Shown here piece by piece: positions 40,864 to 49,138 of a stretch of DNA of 64,000 nt (position 1 is the first letter of the stretch; the number at the start of each line of letters is the position of its first letter). The notes beneath the pieces were generated by a model. The model was given only the letters and a program-made list of their open reading frames with translations. It did no database searches and was not told where the DNA came from. Made by a program: the position numbers and the translations under genes. The stretch spans positions 246,001 through 310,000 of the forward strand of contig NZ_CP025025.1 in NCBI RefSeq assembly GCF_002874535.1. Reading direction: 5' to 3'. The DNA is from Mesobacillus jeotgali. Its GTDB lineage: Bacteria > Bacillota > Bacilli > Bacillales > Cytobacillaceae.

Positions 40864-41655
40864 ATGGATAAAATTTCGCTTTCGATTGAGGAATTAATCT
40901 ATTGCTTTTACAGCGAAGGTTTTTTTGAACAGGGCAACGCATTGAAGCAAGTTTACTTCGGTGATCTGGATGATGAAAAAATGGACCTCTTGCTGCAAAT
41001 CTCAACCCGTTCATTGTTGTCTAAAAGCTTAGTAAGCTATAAAAATCATAAGTTTACACTTGTAGAAGAACTGGCTGATATCATTGCTATCCTTAATTAC
41101 TCAGACCAATCTATGAAAGTTTCCAGACATGATGGAGAGGGTGGAGAAGAAGCGGTATCCTACCATCTGAGAGGAGACCGTCTCATCCAGCACTCACTCT
41201 TTTATGATGAGCAAGTCCATGTGTTCTCGAGTGTGACACTTGATGAGGCAAGCGATCTGGTATCGGATTTTTATTATATACAAGGTGATAGAGAAACAGG
41301 AACAAATGGTTTTTCATTAAGCCAGCAAGAATTTGAATCCATGATCGATTCATTGGAGAACAATTCTGCATTATTTGAGCAGCAGAAATACGAAGGTTCA
41401 AAGAATGATTTCTACCAATCATTAAAAGAGTCGAACGGATTATTGAATACATTGCTCTTTTTCGAATTCAATGAAGCCAAAGAGCCCGAAGTCACAACTC
41501 TTGTCTTGTTTACGAATAATCCGGCAAACAATTGGATGATTGAAAAAAGGGAACAGGACTTTTATCTAATACCCTGCAACCGGGAAATGATCAAGATGCT
41601 TATTGAGGACAATATCGAGGTCAAAGTAAAGGAAACGGTGAGTGATGGAAAATAA
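40864..41655 (+). CDS. Unassigned protein, possible EspG-like/YfjC-like chaperone
   Basis: The 263-residue soluble protein begins MDKISLSIEELIYCFYSEGF and has mixed alpha/beta content with no membrane helix. Its place, directly behind a WXG-like gene (AGGAGGAG, 9-bp gap) and before a small membrane protein (11-bp overlap), is the place of YfjC in B. subtilis and of EspG-type chaperones in ESX loci. I cannot confirm an EspG fold from sequence. Acidic patches ('EGGEEA') and an aromatic-rich middle are visible. Confidence 0.55.
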   Translation: MDKISLSIEELIYCFYSEGFFEQGNALKQVYFGDLDDEKMDLLLQISTRSLLSKSLVSYKNHKFTLVEELADIIAILNYSDQSMKVSRHDGEGGEEAVSYHLRGDRLIQHSLFYDEQVHVFSSVTLDEASDLVSDFYYIQGDRETGTNGFSLSQQEFESMIDSLENNSALFEQQKYEGSKNDFYQSLKESNGLLNTLLFFEFNEAKEPEVTTLVLFTNNPANNWMIEKREQDFYLIPCNREMIKMLIEDNIEVKVKETVSDGK

Positions 41656-42178
41656 AATCGAGCATAACACGGAAGAACATAATATTATCGTTTCCGAGGA
41701 TAAAGTAGAGGTCGTTTATACAAACGTCGGGGCTGGTTGTATGCTTACTGGCATAGGCATGATGACGCTTGCTTCACTAGTGATTTTCTTTATCGTGCCA
41801 GACGTAAGTTTTGTAAAAGGATTTTTCGGGATCATCATTGGTATATTTGGATTGCTGGTATTTGGGTCGATGCTCATCAGGATGCTGACCATGCTGTTAT
41901 CCGGCAGAGCGGTCATTACCGTACAGGATGGCTATGTAAAAGGCAGGAAAAAAAGTGTCCGGATCAGCGATATCAAGGATATTCAGTGGGGCGGCAGCGG
42001 TTTTAAATACATTGCGATTCGGACCATGAATAACAAAAAAATCAAACTCTCTACTTATAACCTAGTCAACGAACAAAAAGTACATAAAGTCCTTGATACA
42101 TACGTTGTCCCAGAAGGTACTCCTGAATTGAAGGAGAACTGGGCGAAACGGTATGGCGGTAAGGGATATAAAGGTTGA
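41645..42178 (+). CDS. DUF5381-like membrane protein (YfjD-like)
   Basis: The 177-residue protein has two hydrophobic helices (about 32-53 and 59-83) and a C-terminal PH-like beta-rich part ('RAVITVQDGYVKGRKKSVRI', 'IKDIQWGGSGFKYIAIR'), the layout I associate with DUF5381 proteins such as B. subtilis YfjD. Translation overlaps the upstream gene. In a toxin-type cassette this would be the immunity or membrane-anchor component, which is inference. A terminator follows. Confidence 0.65.
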   Translation: MENKIEHNTEEHNIIVSEDKVEVVYTNVGAGCMLTGIGMMTLASLVIFFIVPDVSFVKGFFGIIIGIFGLLVFGSMLIRMLTMLLSGRAVITVQDGYVKGRKKSVRISDIKDIQWGGSGFKYIAIRTMNNKKIKLSTYNLVNEQKVHKVLDTYVVPEGTPELKENWAKRYGGKGYKG

Positions 42179-42183
42179 ATATT

Positions 42184-42236
42184 AAAAAGGACTTGTCACC
42201 ATTCCTGTAGATGGAGTTGGGGACAAGTTCTTTTTA
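42184..42236 (+). terminator. Terminator of the WXG-type operon
   Basis: AAAAGGACTTGTC pairs with GGACAAGTTCTTTTT around a long loop. Confidence 0.75.
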
Positions 42237-42600
42237 TATATAGGGACAAATATTTGCAAGTATGATAAGTTATGACAAAAATTTTCAAGAAATACGTCGT
42301 ATTATGTAACTAGTATTGCCGAATGATAAAGTAAACGGATTGACAATTGTAAGAATTCTATTAAACTAAAATTAGTTCTATCCGCAATTTTTTCTTGAGT
42401 TTTTCTTGTAACTTGCTGCTTCTAAATTCTTATTTGCAGTTTACAATCCTCCAGTTGATTTCATATTAATCCTCTTATTTTGTTATAACCTACCACTTAT
42501 GAATTTCATAGTTTCTCAAAAATCTGTCTCAATTTCACTGAATGATCCATTGTTATAAACGTTTATGTTGTGAATATTCCTATAGTTAGGAGAGGGATGT
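42237..42600. other. Long promoter region, no gene recognised
   Basis: The 364 bp are very AT-rich. TTGACAATTGTAAGAATTC near 42339 could serve as a -35 region but I see no clean -10. No tRNA, riboswitch or coding frame was found. Confidence 0.4.
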
Positions 42601-43263
42601 ATGGGATTTGAAGAAGAATACCAGGCCTTTTTGAATGCTCACTTACAGGCAAGAAGCGGTGAGCGGTTTCGGCGCTTACAAGAAGGTCATAATCAGGCTG
42701 AAATGTTGTTTTTGAAGCAAGTTTGGTGGCCTTTATTTTATCATTTTAAGTACCTTCACCCAGAATATGAAGTCGATGATTTCAAGGATGGTAAAAGGTT
42801 TTTGGATTTTGCTTATATTCGTCCCTCTATGCGAATTTGCTTTGAGATCGACGGGTATGGCCCTCACCTAAAGAACATAAGCAGATGGCAATTTTCCGAC
42901 AACCTGGAACGTCAAAACCAGCTGGTGATTGACGGATGGACTGTGATTCGCTTCTCTTTTGACCAAGTGAAAGAGAAGCCTCGTAGATGCCAACAAGTTG
43001 TTCAGCAATTGATAGGCCGATGGCTGGGTGATGAATTGGACCAGACATCTCTGTCCTTGTTTGAAAAGGAAGTCCTTCGGCTAGTGATTCGAAAAGGAGA
43101 AGACATATCCCCAACAGAAGTCGAGAAGTATTTAAAGCTAAGCGACAAGACGGTAAAAAAAGTACTTTCTCAACTAGTCGAAAAAAAGATGCTAATCCCC
43201 GGATCTGGAACCAAAAGGATCCGCTCTTATCGGTTAGGGAATCAGGTTAAGGACCCGGTTTGA
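42601..43263 (+). CDS. DUF559-type (Vsr-like) endonuclease with C-terminal winged helix
   Basis: The 220-residue protein combines a DUF559/Vsr-like PD-(D/E)XK domain (about 25-140: 'RFLDFAYIRPSMRICFEIDG', 'RQNQLVIDGWTVIRFSFDQV') with a C-terminal winged-helix domain (about 150-215: 'LRLVIRKGEDISPTEVEKYL', 'LSDKTVKKVLSQLVEKKML'). The D-x-A and F-E-I-D residues plus the late arginine match the catalytic strand pattern. Members are believed to act in DNA repair or mobile DNA. AGGAGAGGG precedes the ATG. Its stop codon directly abuts copy 5 of the dyad repeat. Confidence 0.75.
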   Translation: MGFEEEYQAFLNAHLQARSGERFRRLQEGHNQAEMLFLKQVWWPLFYHFKYLHPEYEVDDFKDGKRFLDFAYIRPSMRICFEIDGYGPHLKNISRWQFSDNLERQNQLVIDGWTVIRFSFDQVKEKPRRCQQVVQQLIGRWLGDELDQTSLSLFEKEVLRLVIRKGEDISPTEVEKYLKLSDKTVKKVLSQLVEKKMLIPGSGTKRIRSYRLGNQVKDPV

Positions 43264-43457
43264 TTAATAGTCGGAAGAATTCCGCTTAATTAGGAATTTT
43301 AATAAAAAATAGCTCAAATAGCCGGAGAAATTCCGCTTATTGACCCTAAAAACATAAAAAAGTGGTGTTTTGCTTTGCATAACCGGAAAATCTCCCCTTA
43401 TTTACCTCGAATTTTTAGCTCCATTCTGTATTTAACCGGAAAATCTCCGCTTATTTT
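43264..43457 (+). repeat. Four-unit dyad repeat, copy 5
   Basis: Units begin near 43264, 43315, 43379 and 43430 (51/64/51). It is alignable with copy 1 over its whole length: unit 3 and unit 4 share CCGGAAAATCTCCCCTTA and TATTTAACCGGAAAATCTCC. It starts one base after the endonuclease stop. Confidence 0.88.
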
Positions 43458-43592
43458 TCTTTTGCAGGATTCATCAATCAAAAAAAAGAAAGATGAGGGC
43501 CGAATCACAAATAGCGGTAAAGCAGAGAGTTGAAGTTGTGCTTTTAAAGAAGTGTACATGAATGTAAAATTTATCTTATTGAAAAGGAAAAC

Positions 43593-43636
43593 AAAAAGAA
43601 TTACCAATCTTATTTAAGTGGTAATTCTTTTTTAAA
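43593..43636. terminator. Bidirectional terminator
   Basis: AAAAAGAATTACC and GGTAATTCTTTTTT pair around a 14-base loop, 9 bases past the stop of the minus-strand VOC gene. Confidence 0.88.
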
Positions 43637-43644
43637 ATTATTTA

Positions 43645-44070
43645 TTAATTCTTTTTATCTCTTTCTTGCATTTTTCTAACATTATCTGAGTGGTAAGGAG
43701 AACCATAAACTTCATTAACCACACTAAATGGGTTACCGTCCAAGTCAAAGAAATCAAAAAATTTCATTCCGCCAAAATGATCAATCTCGGTAGTAACTAC
43801 GCCATTTTTCTTAAAGTGTTGATGGACAGATTCAATATCATCCACAACAAAATTAAAATAAGAGTTCTTCTGGTCACCCTTGGTAATAAACTCAGTGGGC
43901 TGTGGGGAGTCCACTTTCACTAAAGCTAATTGTGTTGACCCAGTTGGTAAATAAAAGCCAGTACCATCTCCCCAACTATCTATTATCTTTGCACCAAGAA
44001 ATTTTACATACCATTCTGTCGACTTTTCCATGTCTGTAACTGGGATAAATATACTACCTACCTTAAACAT
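43645..44070 (-). CDS. VOC family protein (glyoxalase/bleomycin-resistance fold)
   Basis: The 141-residue protein is a single VOC module: 'GSIFIPVTDMEKSTEWYVKF', 'TQLALVKVDSPQPTEF', 'YFNFVVDDIESVHQHFKKNG' and 'FFDFFDLDGNPFSVVNE'. Function could be antibiotic binding or isomerase. The ATG at codon 6 of the longest frame is used because GAGGAGG is 7 bases before it. Divergent from an ECF sigma gene with 94 bp between start codons, so the two may share control. Confidence 0.88.
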   Translation of the reverse strand: MFKVGSIFIPVTDMEKSTEWYVKFLGAKIIDSWGDGTGFYLPTGSTQLALVKVDSPQPTEFITKGDQKNSYFNFVVDDIESVHQHFKKNGVVTTEIDHFGGMKFFDFFDLDGNPFSVVNEVYGSPYHSDNVRKMQERDKKN

Positions 44071-44164
44071 AACCATCCTCCTCAAATTAAATTCTACCTT
44101 AAAACGGTTATAATGGTGTAAAAGTTACACTTGCATCTAAATTTAAATAAGAAGGTTGTTAAAA

Positions 44165-44812
44165 ATGGTTTTTAATGATTTAGAGCGTGAGATTAATAAA
44201 TTATATAAATATTGCTTAAAGTTGTCAGGTTCACCTTGGACAGCCGAGGATCTAGTACAAGAAACGATGCTAAAGGTGTATAAAATTAAACATTCGGAAC
44301 CGAATAGGGAGTTTACTTTCTCCTATTTATGTACTGTGGCTAAAAACAAGTTTATAGATGAGAAAAGGAAATATAAAGAAAGCATTCATTTTAATGAAGA
44401 CTTTTTCGGAGAAGAGTACAATTCCATAGATTACTACGGCTTAATTGAAATCTTACTTACCACCTTACCTTTGAAACAGTCTATGCTCGTTGCCTTAAAG
44501 GATGTATTTGGATACACTTCAAAAGAAATAGCTATAATGTTAAGAGTAAGCAATGAGTCAATTAAAACAGCACTCCATCGTTCTAGGAAGAAACTAAAAT
44601 TAAAAAATAATATTCTGGAAAAGGAAACTCTAACTCCTAATCACGAAATTATTCTAGCGCTCTCAAAAGCAATACGGGAATCTAAGCCAATGCAAATATT
44701 TTTTTATTATCGACTTTTAGAATCGCAAAACTTTCAAGTGAGAAGAAGTTCTGTACATTCTGTATTACATGTTATAGACCCGGATGGTAATATCCTAGAA
44801 ATTATATCTTAG
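44165..44812 (+). CDS. ECF-type RNA polymerase sigma factor with VOC-like C-terminal tail
   Basis: Region 2 ('YKYCLKLSGSPWTAEDLVQE') and region 4 ('YTSKEIAIMLRVSNESIKTA') of an ECF sigma factor are clear. After residue about 160 comes an extra tail ending 'SVLHVIDPDGNILEIIS'. DPDGN-x-x-E is a hallmark of VOC domain C-termini, here without a complete VOC module. No anti-sigma gene is adjacent; a VOC gene is divergent. The ATG follows AGAAGG by 9 bases; an upstream TTG (44156) is less likely. Confidence 0.85.
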   Translation: MVFNDLEREINKLYKYCLKLSGSPWTAEDLVQETMLKVYKIKHSEPNREFTFSYLCTVAKNKFIDEKRKYKESIHFNEDFFGEEYNSIDYYGLIEILLTTLPLKQSMLVALKDVFGYTSKEIAIMLRVSNESIKTALHRSRKKLKLKNNILEKETLTPNHEIILALSKAIRESKPMQIFFYYRLLESQNFQVRRSSVHSVLHVIDPDGNILEIIS

Positions 44813-44976
44813 TAACATGGACACTCACTTCAGCCCAGCATGGTACTATTAGTGTATCAAGCAATAGAGATAGCAGAACGTATTAGGTAGGTAGTTGAAA
44901 TGCATAAATTTCCAGATCGGCTGATTGCTTCATTTTCTAAAATGCGATTCAAGCATCGTCTATATGTCTCACATAA

Positions 44977-45018
44977 AAAAACAGCGAAGTCCGTGTGGGC
45001 TTCGCTGTTTCTGTTTTC
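44977..45018 (+). terminator. Strong hairpin terminator
   Basis: AAACAGCGAAGTCC-GTGTG-GGCTTCGCTGTTT then CTGTTTTC. It is flanked by TGTCTCA (44965) and TGAGACA (45029), a further small palindrome. The tract 44813-44976 shows no gene. Confidence 0.85.
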
Positions 45019-45040
45019 ATTAATCCGAATGAGACACAAG

Positions 45041-45283
45041 AAAATTAGAGGCGGGTATTCGTGCCTCATAAAGCGTGAATATGCAAACGTATTCGATTAT
45101 CGCCATGAAGGACAGGGAACTTAACAAAAAATTATATACTGCTCATATGGAGCAATCGATGGTGGTTGATAGGCCTATTGATTTTAATAGAGGTTAGCAC
45201 TGAACGATGCACCTGTATATTTTAATAATTACATGAGCTTTATTATTGGAGTCATTGTTGCTGCTTTTGTAGCTGAAAAGAAT
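45041..45283 (+). pseudogene. Decayed partial copy of the nitroreductase gene at 35634
   Basis: The sequence aligns with 35718-36009 of the intact nitroreductase gene, including an identical stretch of 31 bases (45140-45170 and 35819-35849) and the GATTTTAATAGA and TTACATGAGCTTTAT segments. Stop codons (TAA after GTGCCTCA near 45066), small deletions and a missing piece corresponding to about 35858-35876 make it non-coding. It retains only the first half of the gene and ends next to the MFS gene. Confidence 0.88.
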
Positions 45284-45291
45284 GTATCTCC

Positions 45292-46572
45292 TTATTTTAG
45301 ACGGAGGGATTCTGGTTCTGCTGATTCAGGCTGACGCATCTCCTTAATCGTACTCACTCCAAACAAGCCAATTAGAGAAAAGATGACTGGAATGATGAAG
45401 CCATAAAAATAGCCTTCAGTCATACTGCCTGAAACAGACTGAAAATGATCCAATACTTTTCCGAAGAAACCTGGCAGTAAAACAGCACTTAGAAATCCGC
45501 CGGTATTCGCAAAACCAGATACTAAGCCAGATTCCCTAATAGGAAAGGATTGACGAACGACAGCAAAGGTTAAGGCGCTTGCTCCAAATCCAAAGCCGAT
45601 GATAAAGAAAAGCATAACGAGCATGAAAAAAGGCGGATTGCCTTTGAATAAAAGGAATGCAGACCAGCATGTTAAAACAATAAAATGAACAGTGACATAA
45701 GGACGCTTGATTGTTTCAAGCTGACTTGAAATCCAACTGGTCAGTGGAGCTCCTATAAGTGCCCCTATAAGCCCAACCATTATTAGTTGACTGGCATCCG
45801 ATCGAGTTAGATCATACATATTCATTCCATAGGGCACTGCCCATGAACTAATAAAGCCCACATAGCCGCCAACAACCCCAAAATGACAGAAGAATAAAGC
45901 CCATGCCTGCCGATTCAAAACGATTCTTTTCAGTAACACCGAAATGTTTTGATGTTGAATTTCATCTTTTACAGTTACCGATTCATTGTGAAAGAGTTGT
46001 CTTGGTTTCTTTACCAGAACAATATAAAGAAGAATTCCGGTTAAACATAACGCGATGCCCGCAGAAAAAAATGCAGCCCTCCAGCCAAGTAAGTCGATCC
46101 AAGTCGAGAAAGGAACTGTCGCCAGAAGGAATCCGAGGCTTCCCGTCATTCCCGCGAAACCAATTAATTTCACAAACTCCTTTACTTTAAACCACTGGCT
46201 TAAAATCAAAACCAAATTGACCCAAATGGTCGCATCTCCAATGCCCGTAAGTATCCTGGCAAAAAACAGGATAAACTCATGTGTCCCAAGACTATAAACG
46301 ATCGTGCCTAACCCAGTAACGATGGCACCAATAATCAGAAAGAAATTGGGCCCAAACCGATCAGCTAAAATCCCCATAGGAATTTGCATACTCGTATAAA
46401 CAAAGAATTGCATACTCGTCAGTAACCCAATCGTTGTTGCTGTTACATGAAAATCCTTCATCACCTGCTCGGTAATCAACCCTGGAGCTGTTCGCTGGCT
46501 TGACATTAATAAGTAAGTTAACAATACGGAAACAAATACAACCCACCGAAACCTGCTATTTTGTTGGTCCAA
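45292..46572 (-). CDS. MFS transporter
   Basis: The 426-residue protein has twelve hydrophobic segments and MFS motif A-like 'GILADRFGPNFFL' between helices 2 and 3, with a large central loop ('FHNESVTVKDEIQHQN'). The pattern resembles the hexuronate/nitrate-type MFS group (OPA/ACS-like). Substrate unknown. TTG start preceded by GGGAG. The last codons (S-L-R-L-K-stop) lie in CTCCTTATTTTAGACGGAGG, which looks like a dyad repeat half-unit, so the C-terminus may have been altered by repeat sequence. Confidence 0.85.
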   Translation of the reverse strand: MDQQNSRFRWVVFVSVLLTYLLMSSQRTAPGLITEQVMKDFHVTATTIGLLTSMQFFVYTSMQIPMGILADRFGPNFFLIIGAIVTGLGTIVYSLGTHEFILFFARILTGIGDATIWVNLVLILSQWFKVKEFVKLIGFAGMTGSLGFLLATVPFSTWIDLLGWRAAFFSAGIALCLTGILLYIVLVKKPRQLFHNESVTVKDEIQHQNISVLLKRIVLNRQAWALFFCHFGVVGGYVGFISSWAVPYGMNMYDLTRSDASQLIMVGLIGALIGAPLTSWISSQLETIKRPYVTVHFIVLTCWSAFLLFKGNPPFFMLVMLFFIIGFGFGASALTFAVVRQSFPIRESGLVSGFANTGGFLSAVLLPGFFGKVLDHFQSVSGSMTEGYFYGFIIPVIFSLIGLFGVSTIKEMRQPESAEPESLRLK

Positions 46573-46795
46573 TGATTTCTACTCCCGTTAGCTTTTAGAC
46601 TATATATATGGAAATTCAGCAGCGTAATGATAACTACTGAACCACCGAGCTTCTTCGCGTTCTCTTTTTATCTGCAATGCCGAAAAAAATCGCAGTTATG
46701 TGAAAACCTTCCCAGTGTTTACCGTGTAACTGTTAAGTACATTCCCAAAATAATTGCATAGGATATTCTGATGAAATGGGAAGGGATTGACAAAA

Positions 46796-47605
46796 ATGAA
46801 CTATGTTCCAAATGGTTATTATAATCAATATTATGGACCGAATTATTACGATGGAAGACAGTCCGGTCAGTGGGCTTACCCTTATGGAGCACAACATGCT
46901 AACGGTTTCCATACTTACCGCTATCCTAACGGCAATGGATTGATTCCTTTAGCGGATTATGGACCCAATCCATATGTGGTAAATATTAATGAAGCAACTA
47001 AACAAAACAACACGTATCGCACGGCTTTATGGACGGGAACGCATTTGCAAGTCACATTAATGAGCATCGATGTTGGCGGTGATATCGGTTTGGAAATGCA
47101 TCCTGAGGTAGATCAATTTTTAAGGATCGAGCAAGGCCAGGGGATTGTTCAGATGGGCCAGAGCAAAGAGAGCCTAACCTTTCAAAGCCCAGTCGTTGAC
47201 GATTCTGCGATCATGATTCCAGCCGGAACATGGCATAATGTGACCAATATCGGAAATACTCCGTTAAAGCTATACTCCATCTATGCGCCTCCTAACCATC
47301 CATTCGGCACTGTTCACGTGACAAAAGCCGATGCAATGGCCAGTGAAGGTGAAGCGAACGGCAATGGGAATACGATTGTTTTCGGCAGGACTCCGGATCA
47401 ATGGGTACAGCACACGGAATATTTAGTGCAAGAAGGATTAGAAGACGTTAAAAGAGGGATCAACGCTACGCACATTCTTCAAGAATTCATTCTAATGGGA
47501 GTCCTGGTAGGGAAGGGATACACTCCTGAAAAAGCATACGAAACAGTGGAAGAATGGGAGCGCTCCGGAAAATCCAAGCTTCTTCAGCAGAGCAAGAATA
47601 TGTAG
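46796..47605 (+). CDS. Cupin domain protein with Tyr/Asn-rich N terminus
   Basis: The 269-residue protein begins MNYVPNGYYNQYYGPNYYDG, a low-complexity Y/N/G-rich tract typical of spore coat or exosporium proteins. A cupin domain follows (about 75-165) with 'GGDIGLEMHPEVDQFLRIEQ', 'GQGIVQMG' and 'IMIPAGTWHNVTNIGNTPLK', keeping the H/E metal ligands. The last third is helical. Coat localisation is inference from the tract. ATG 46796 is 9 bases after AAGGGA. Confidence 0.82.
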   Translation: MNYVPNGYYNQYYGPNYYDGRQSGQWAYPYGAQHANGFHTYRYPNGNGLIPLADYGPNPYVVNINEATKQNNTYRTALWTGTHLQVTLMSIDVGGDIGLEMHPEVDQFLRIEQGQGIVQMGQSKESLTFQSPVVDDSAIMIPAGTWHNVTNIGNTPLKLYSIYAPPNHPFGTVHVTKADAMASEGEANGNGNTIVFGRTPDQWVQHTEYLVQEGLEDVKRGINATHILQEFILMGVLVGKGYTPEKAYETVEEWERSGKSKLLQQSKNM

Positions 47606-47619
47606 GGACGAGACATGGA

Positions 47620-47651
47620 AGAAGCAAAGGGTTCATCGTCCCTTTGCTTCA
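47620..47651 (+). terminator. Hairpin terminator
   Basis: GAAGCAAAGGG-TTCATCGT-CCCTTTGCTTC, close in stem sequence to GAAGCA elements at 3388 and 6248. The T run is short. Confidence 0.7.
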
Positions 47652-47747
47652 GTTTATTTCAAAACAAAAATGTTCAACTTGTATAACTCAATATTCCATT
47701 TTGTGGTATTGTGAATTAGAGCAGTTTGCTTGAAAAGGGTGGGGGAT

Positions 47748-48065
47748 TTGGACTTTGTGAAGGAGATGGGAAGGGTGGAGTACACCGGTAGAATACACTC
47801 ATTTTTAGAAGATGAAGTGAGTGATCAAGAATATTATGATGCAATCATTGACTTCATCTGGTCCGACAATATCAGATGCGGAGAATACGAAGGGAATCAA
47901 TTTGTCATTCAGAAGGTGGACAAGGATAATATTATTCTTTTTGAAGAATATGTGATTGATGGAAAAAGAGAGGTTCATAATGCTTTTTCCCTTCATAAAA
48001 GCAAATTAATGAAATACATAAATGAATATGCACATAGGCAAGGTTTCTCATTGAAGAATGGATAA
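47748..48065 (+). CDS. Uncharacterised small protein
   Basis: The product (about 105 residues from a TTG start) is acidic and soluble: 'YTGRIHSFLEDEVSDQEYYD', 'FIWSDNIRCGEYEGNQFVIQ', 'KLMKYINEYAHRQG'. I do not recognise it. Start choice is uncertain: AGGGTGGGGG is followed by TTG 47748; a GTG at 47757 and an upstream TTG at 47730 are alternatives. Probably monocistronic. Confidence 0.55.
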   Translation: MDFVKEMGRVEYTGRIHSFLEDEVSDQEYYDAIIDFIWSDNIRCGEYEGNQFVIQKVDKDNIILFEEYVIDGKREVHNAFSLHKSKLMKYINEYAHRQGFSLKNG

Positions 48066-48172
48066 TGACTAAAAAAACTATCCCGGCAGGAGGAAGTGTT
48101 TCGCCATTGAAATACAGGGCGAGAACCGTTGCTGTGTCACCAAAAGCTAAGTGAAAGGATCGAAAAAAGTAA

Positions 48173-48970
48173 ATGAGATTATTATACTTGTTCGGCAGTA
48201 TGATCATTGTTCCTTTCTTGCCATTTTTATATTTTCAAGGAAAAAGGGTCAGAGCAAGCACGCCCCGGTTACCAGAAGCGGAAGGAACCCAAGGCATGGT
48301 GAAACTTGAAGGTGATCAGGAGTTTCGAGTTATTTTTCTGGGAGAGAGTTCAATTGCCGGTGTGGGGGTTAAGCATCATGAGGAAGGGTTCGCAGGCGTT
48401 TTCGCAAAAGAAATGGCAGAAAAAACGAATGTGACTGTCCATTGGGAAGTGTATGCAAAAAGCGGCTATACTCTAAAAAAAATCAGAGAAAAGATTGTTC
48501 CGGTGATTCCTGGCAGCAAAGTGGATTTGGTCGTGATAGGCCTTGGGGCCAATGATGCCTTTACTCTGAATAATCCATGGTCCTGGCAAAAGCAATCAGA
48601 AAACCTCGTTATGGATTTGAGGTCGAAATTCGAGGATGTGCCCATCGTGTTTGCCAATATGCCGCCTATCAAAGACTTTCCGGCATTTCCATTTTTAATC
48701 AGAGTGTTCATCGGGAATTTGGTAGATATATTGGGGAATGAATTATTGACTACTGCCTCAAAGTTCAATGGAGTCCATTACAATGATAAGAAAATCCGGC
48801 TAAGCGATTGGCGAAAAAGAATGAGCCTGAAACCAGAGGATTTCTTCAGTGACGGCGTTCATCCCTCAAAGCTTACATACGGTTTATGGGCTAGTGAATT
48901 GTCTTCGTTTACTTGGGAAAAGTTGAAGTTGGGGGATAGAGGCACCGTTCCGGTCACATGGGAAAAGTAG
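48173..48970 (+). CDS. SGNH/GDSL hydrolase
   Basis: The 265-residue protein has an N-terminal hydrophobic segment (about 3-20, signal or anchor) and SGNH blocks: block I 'IFLGESSIAGVGV' (nucleophile Ser in G-E-S-S), block III 'VVIGLGANDAF' and block V 'FFSDGVHPS' (Asp/His). It is an exported or membrane-tethered esterase. Near the C-terminus 'GDRGTVPVTWEK' is encoded within a GGCACCGTTCC...GGTCACATGGG stretch resembling the GGGAC repeat family. An acyltransferase gene follows after 168 bp. Confidence 0.88.
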   Translation: MRLLYLFGSMIIVPFLPFLYFQGKRVRASTPRLPEAEGTQGMVKLEGDQEFRVIFLGESSIAGVGVKHHEEGFAGVFAKEMAEKTNVTVHWEVYAKSGYTLKKIREKIVPVIPGSKVDLVVIGLGANDAFTLNNPWSWQKQSENLVMDLRSKFEDVPIVFANMPPIKDFPAFPFLIRVFIGNLVDILGNELLTTASKFNGVHYNDKKIRLSDWRKRMSLKPEDFFSDGVHPSKLTYGLWASELSSFTWEKLKLGDRGTVPVTWEK

Positions 48971-49138
48971 TTGTCAGTTCGGTGAGGGGCATGGGAACAG
49001 TTCAAGTGCCCTGTGGAGAGATCGATAATTCAAGGAAGAACTGTGATGTATTTCTTTGGATAAATAAATGGATTAAACTCGGGACGGATATTCACAAGGC
49101 TCAGAAGATACGTCACTATGATATTTTGAGGGGAAATT

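Noticed and set aside
14957-43457. CRISPR-like appearance of the regularly spaced repeat units
   Set aside because: Only four imperfect units per cluster, uneven 51/62/51 spacing, opposite orientations, conserved 'spacers' between clusters, and no cas genes.
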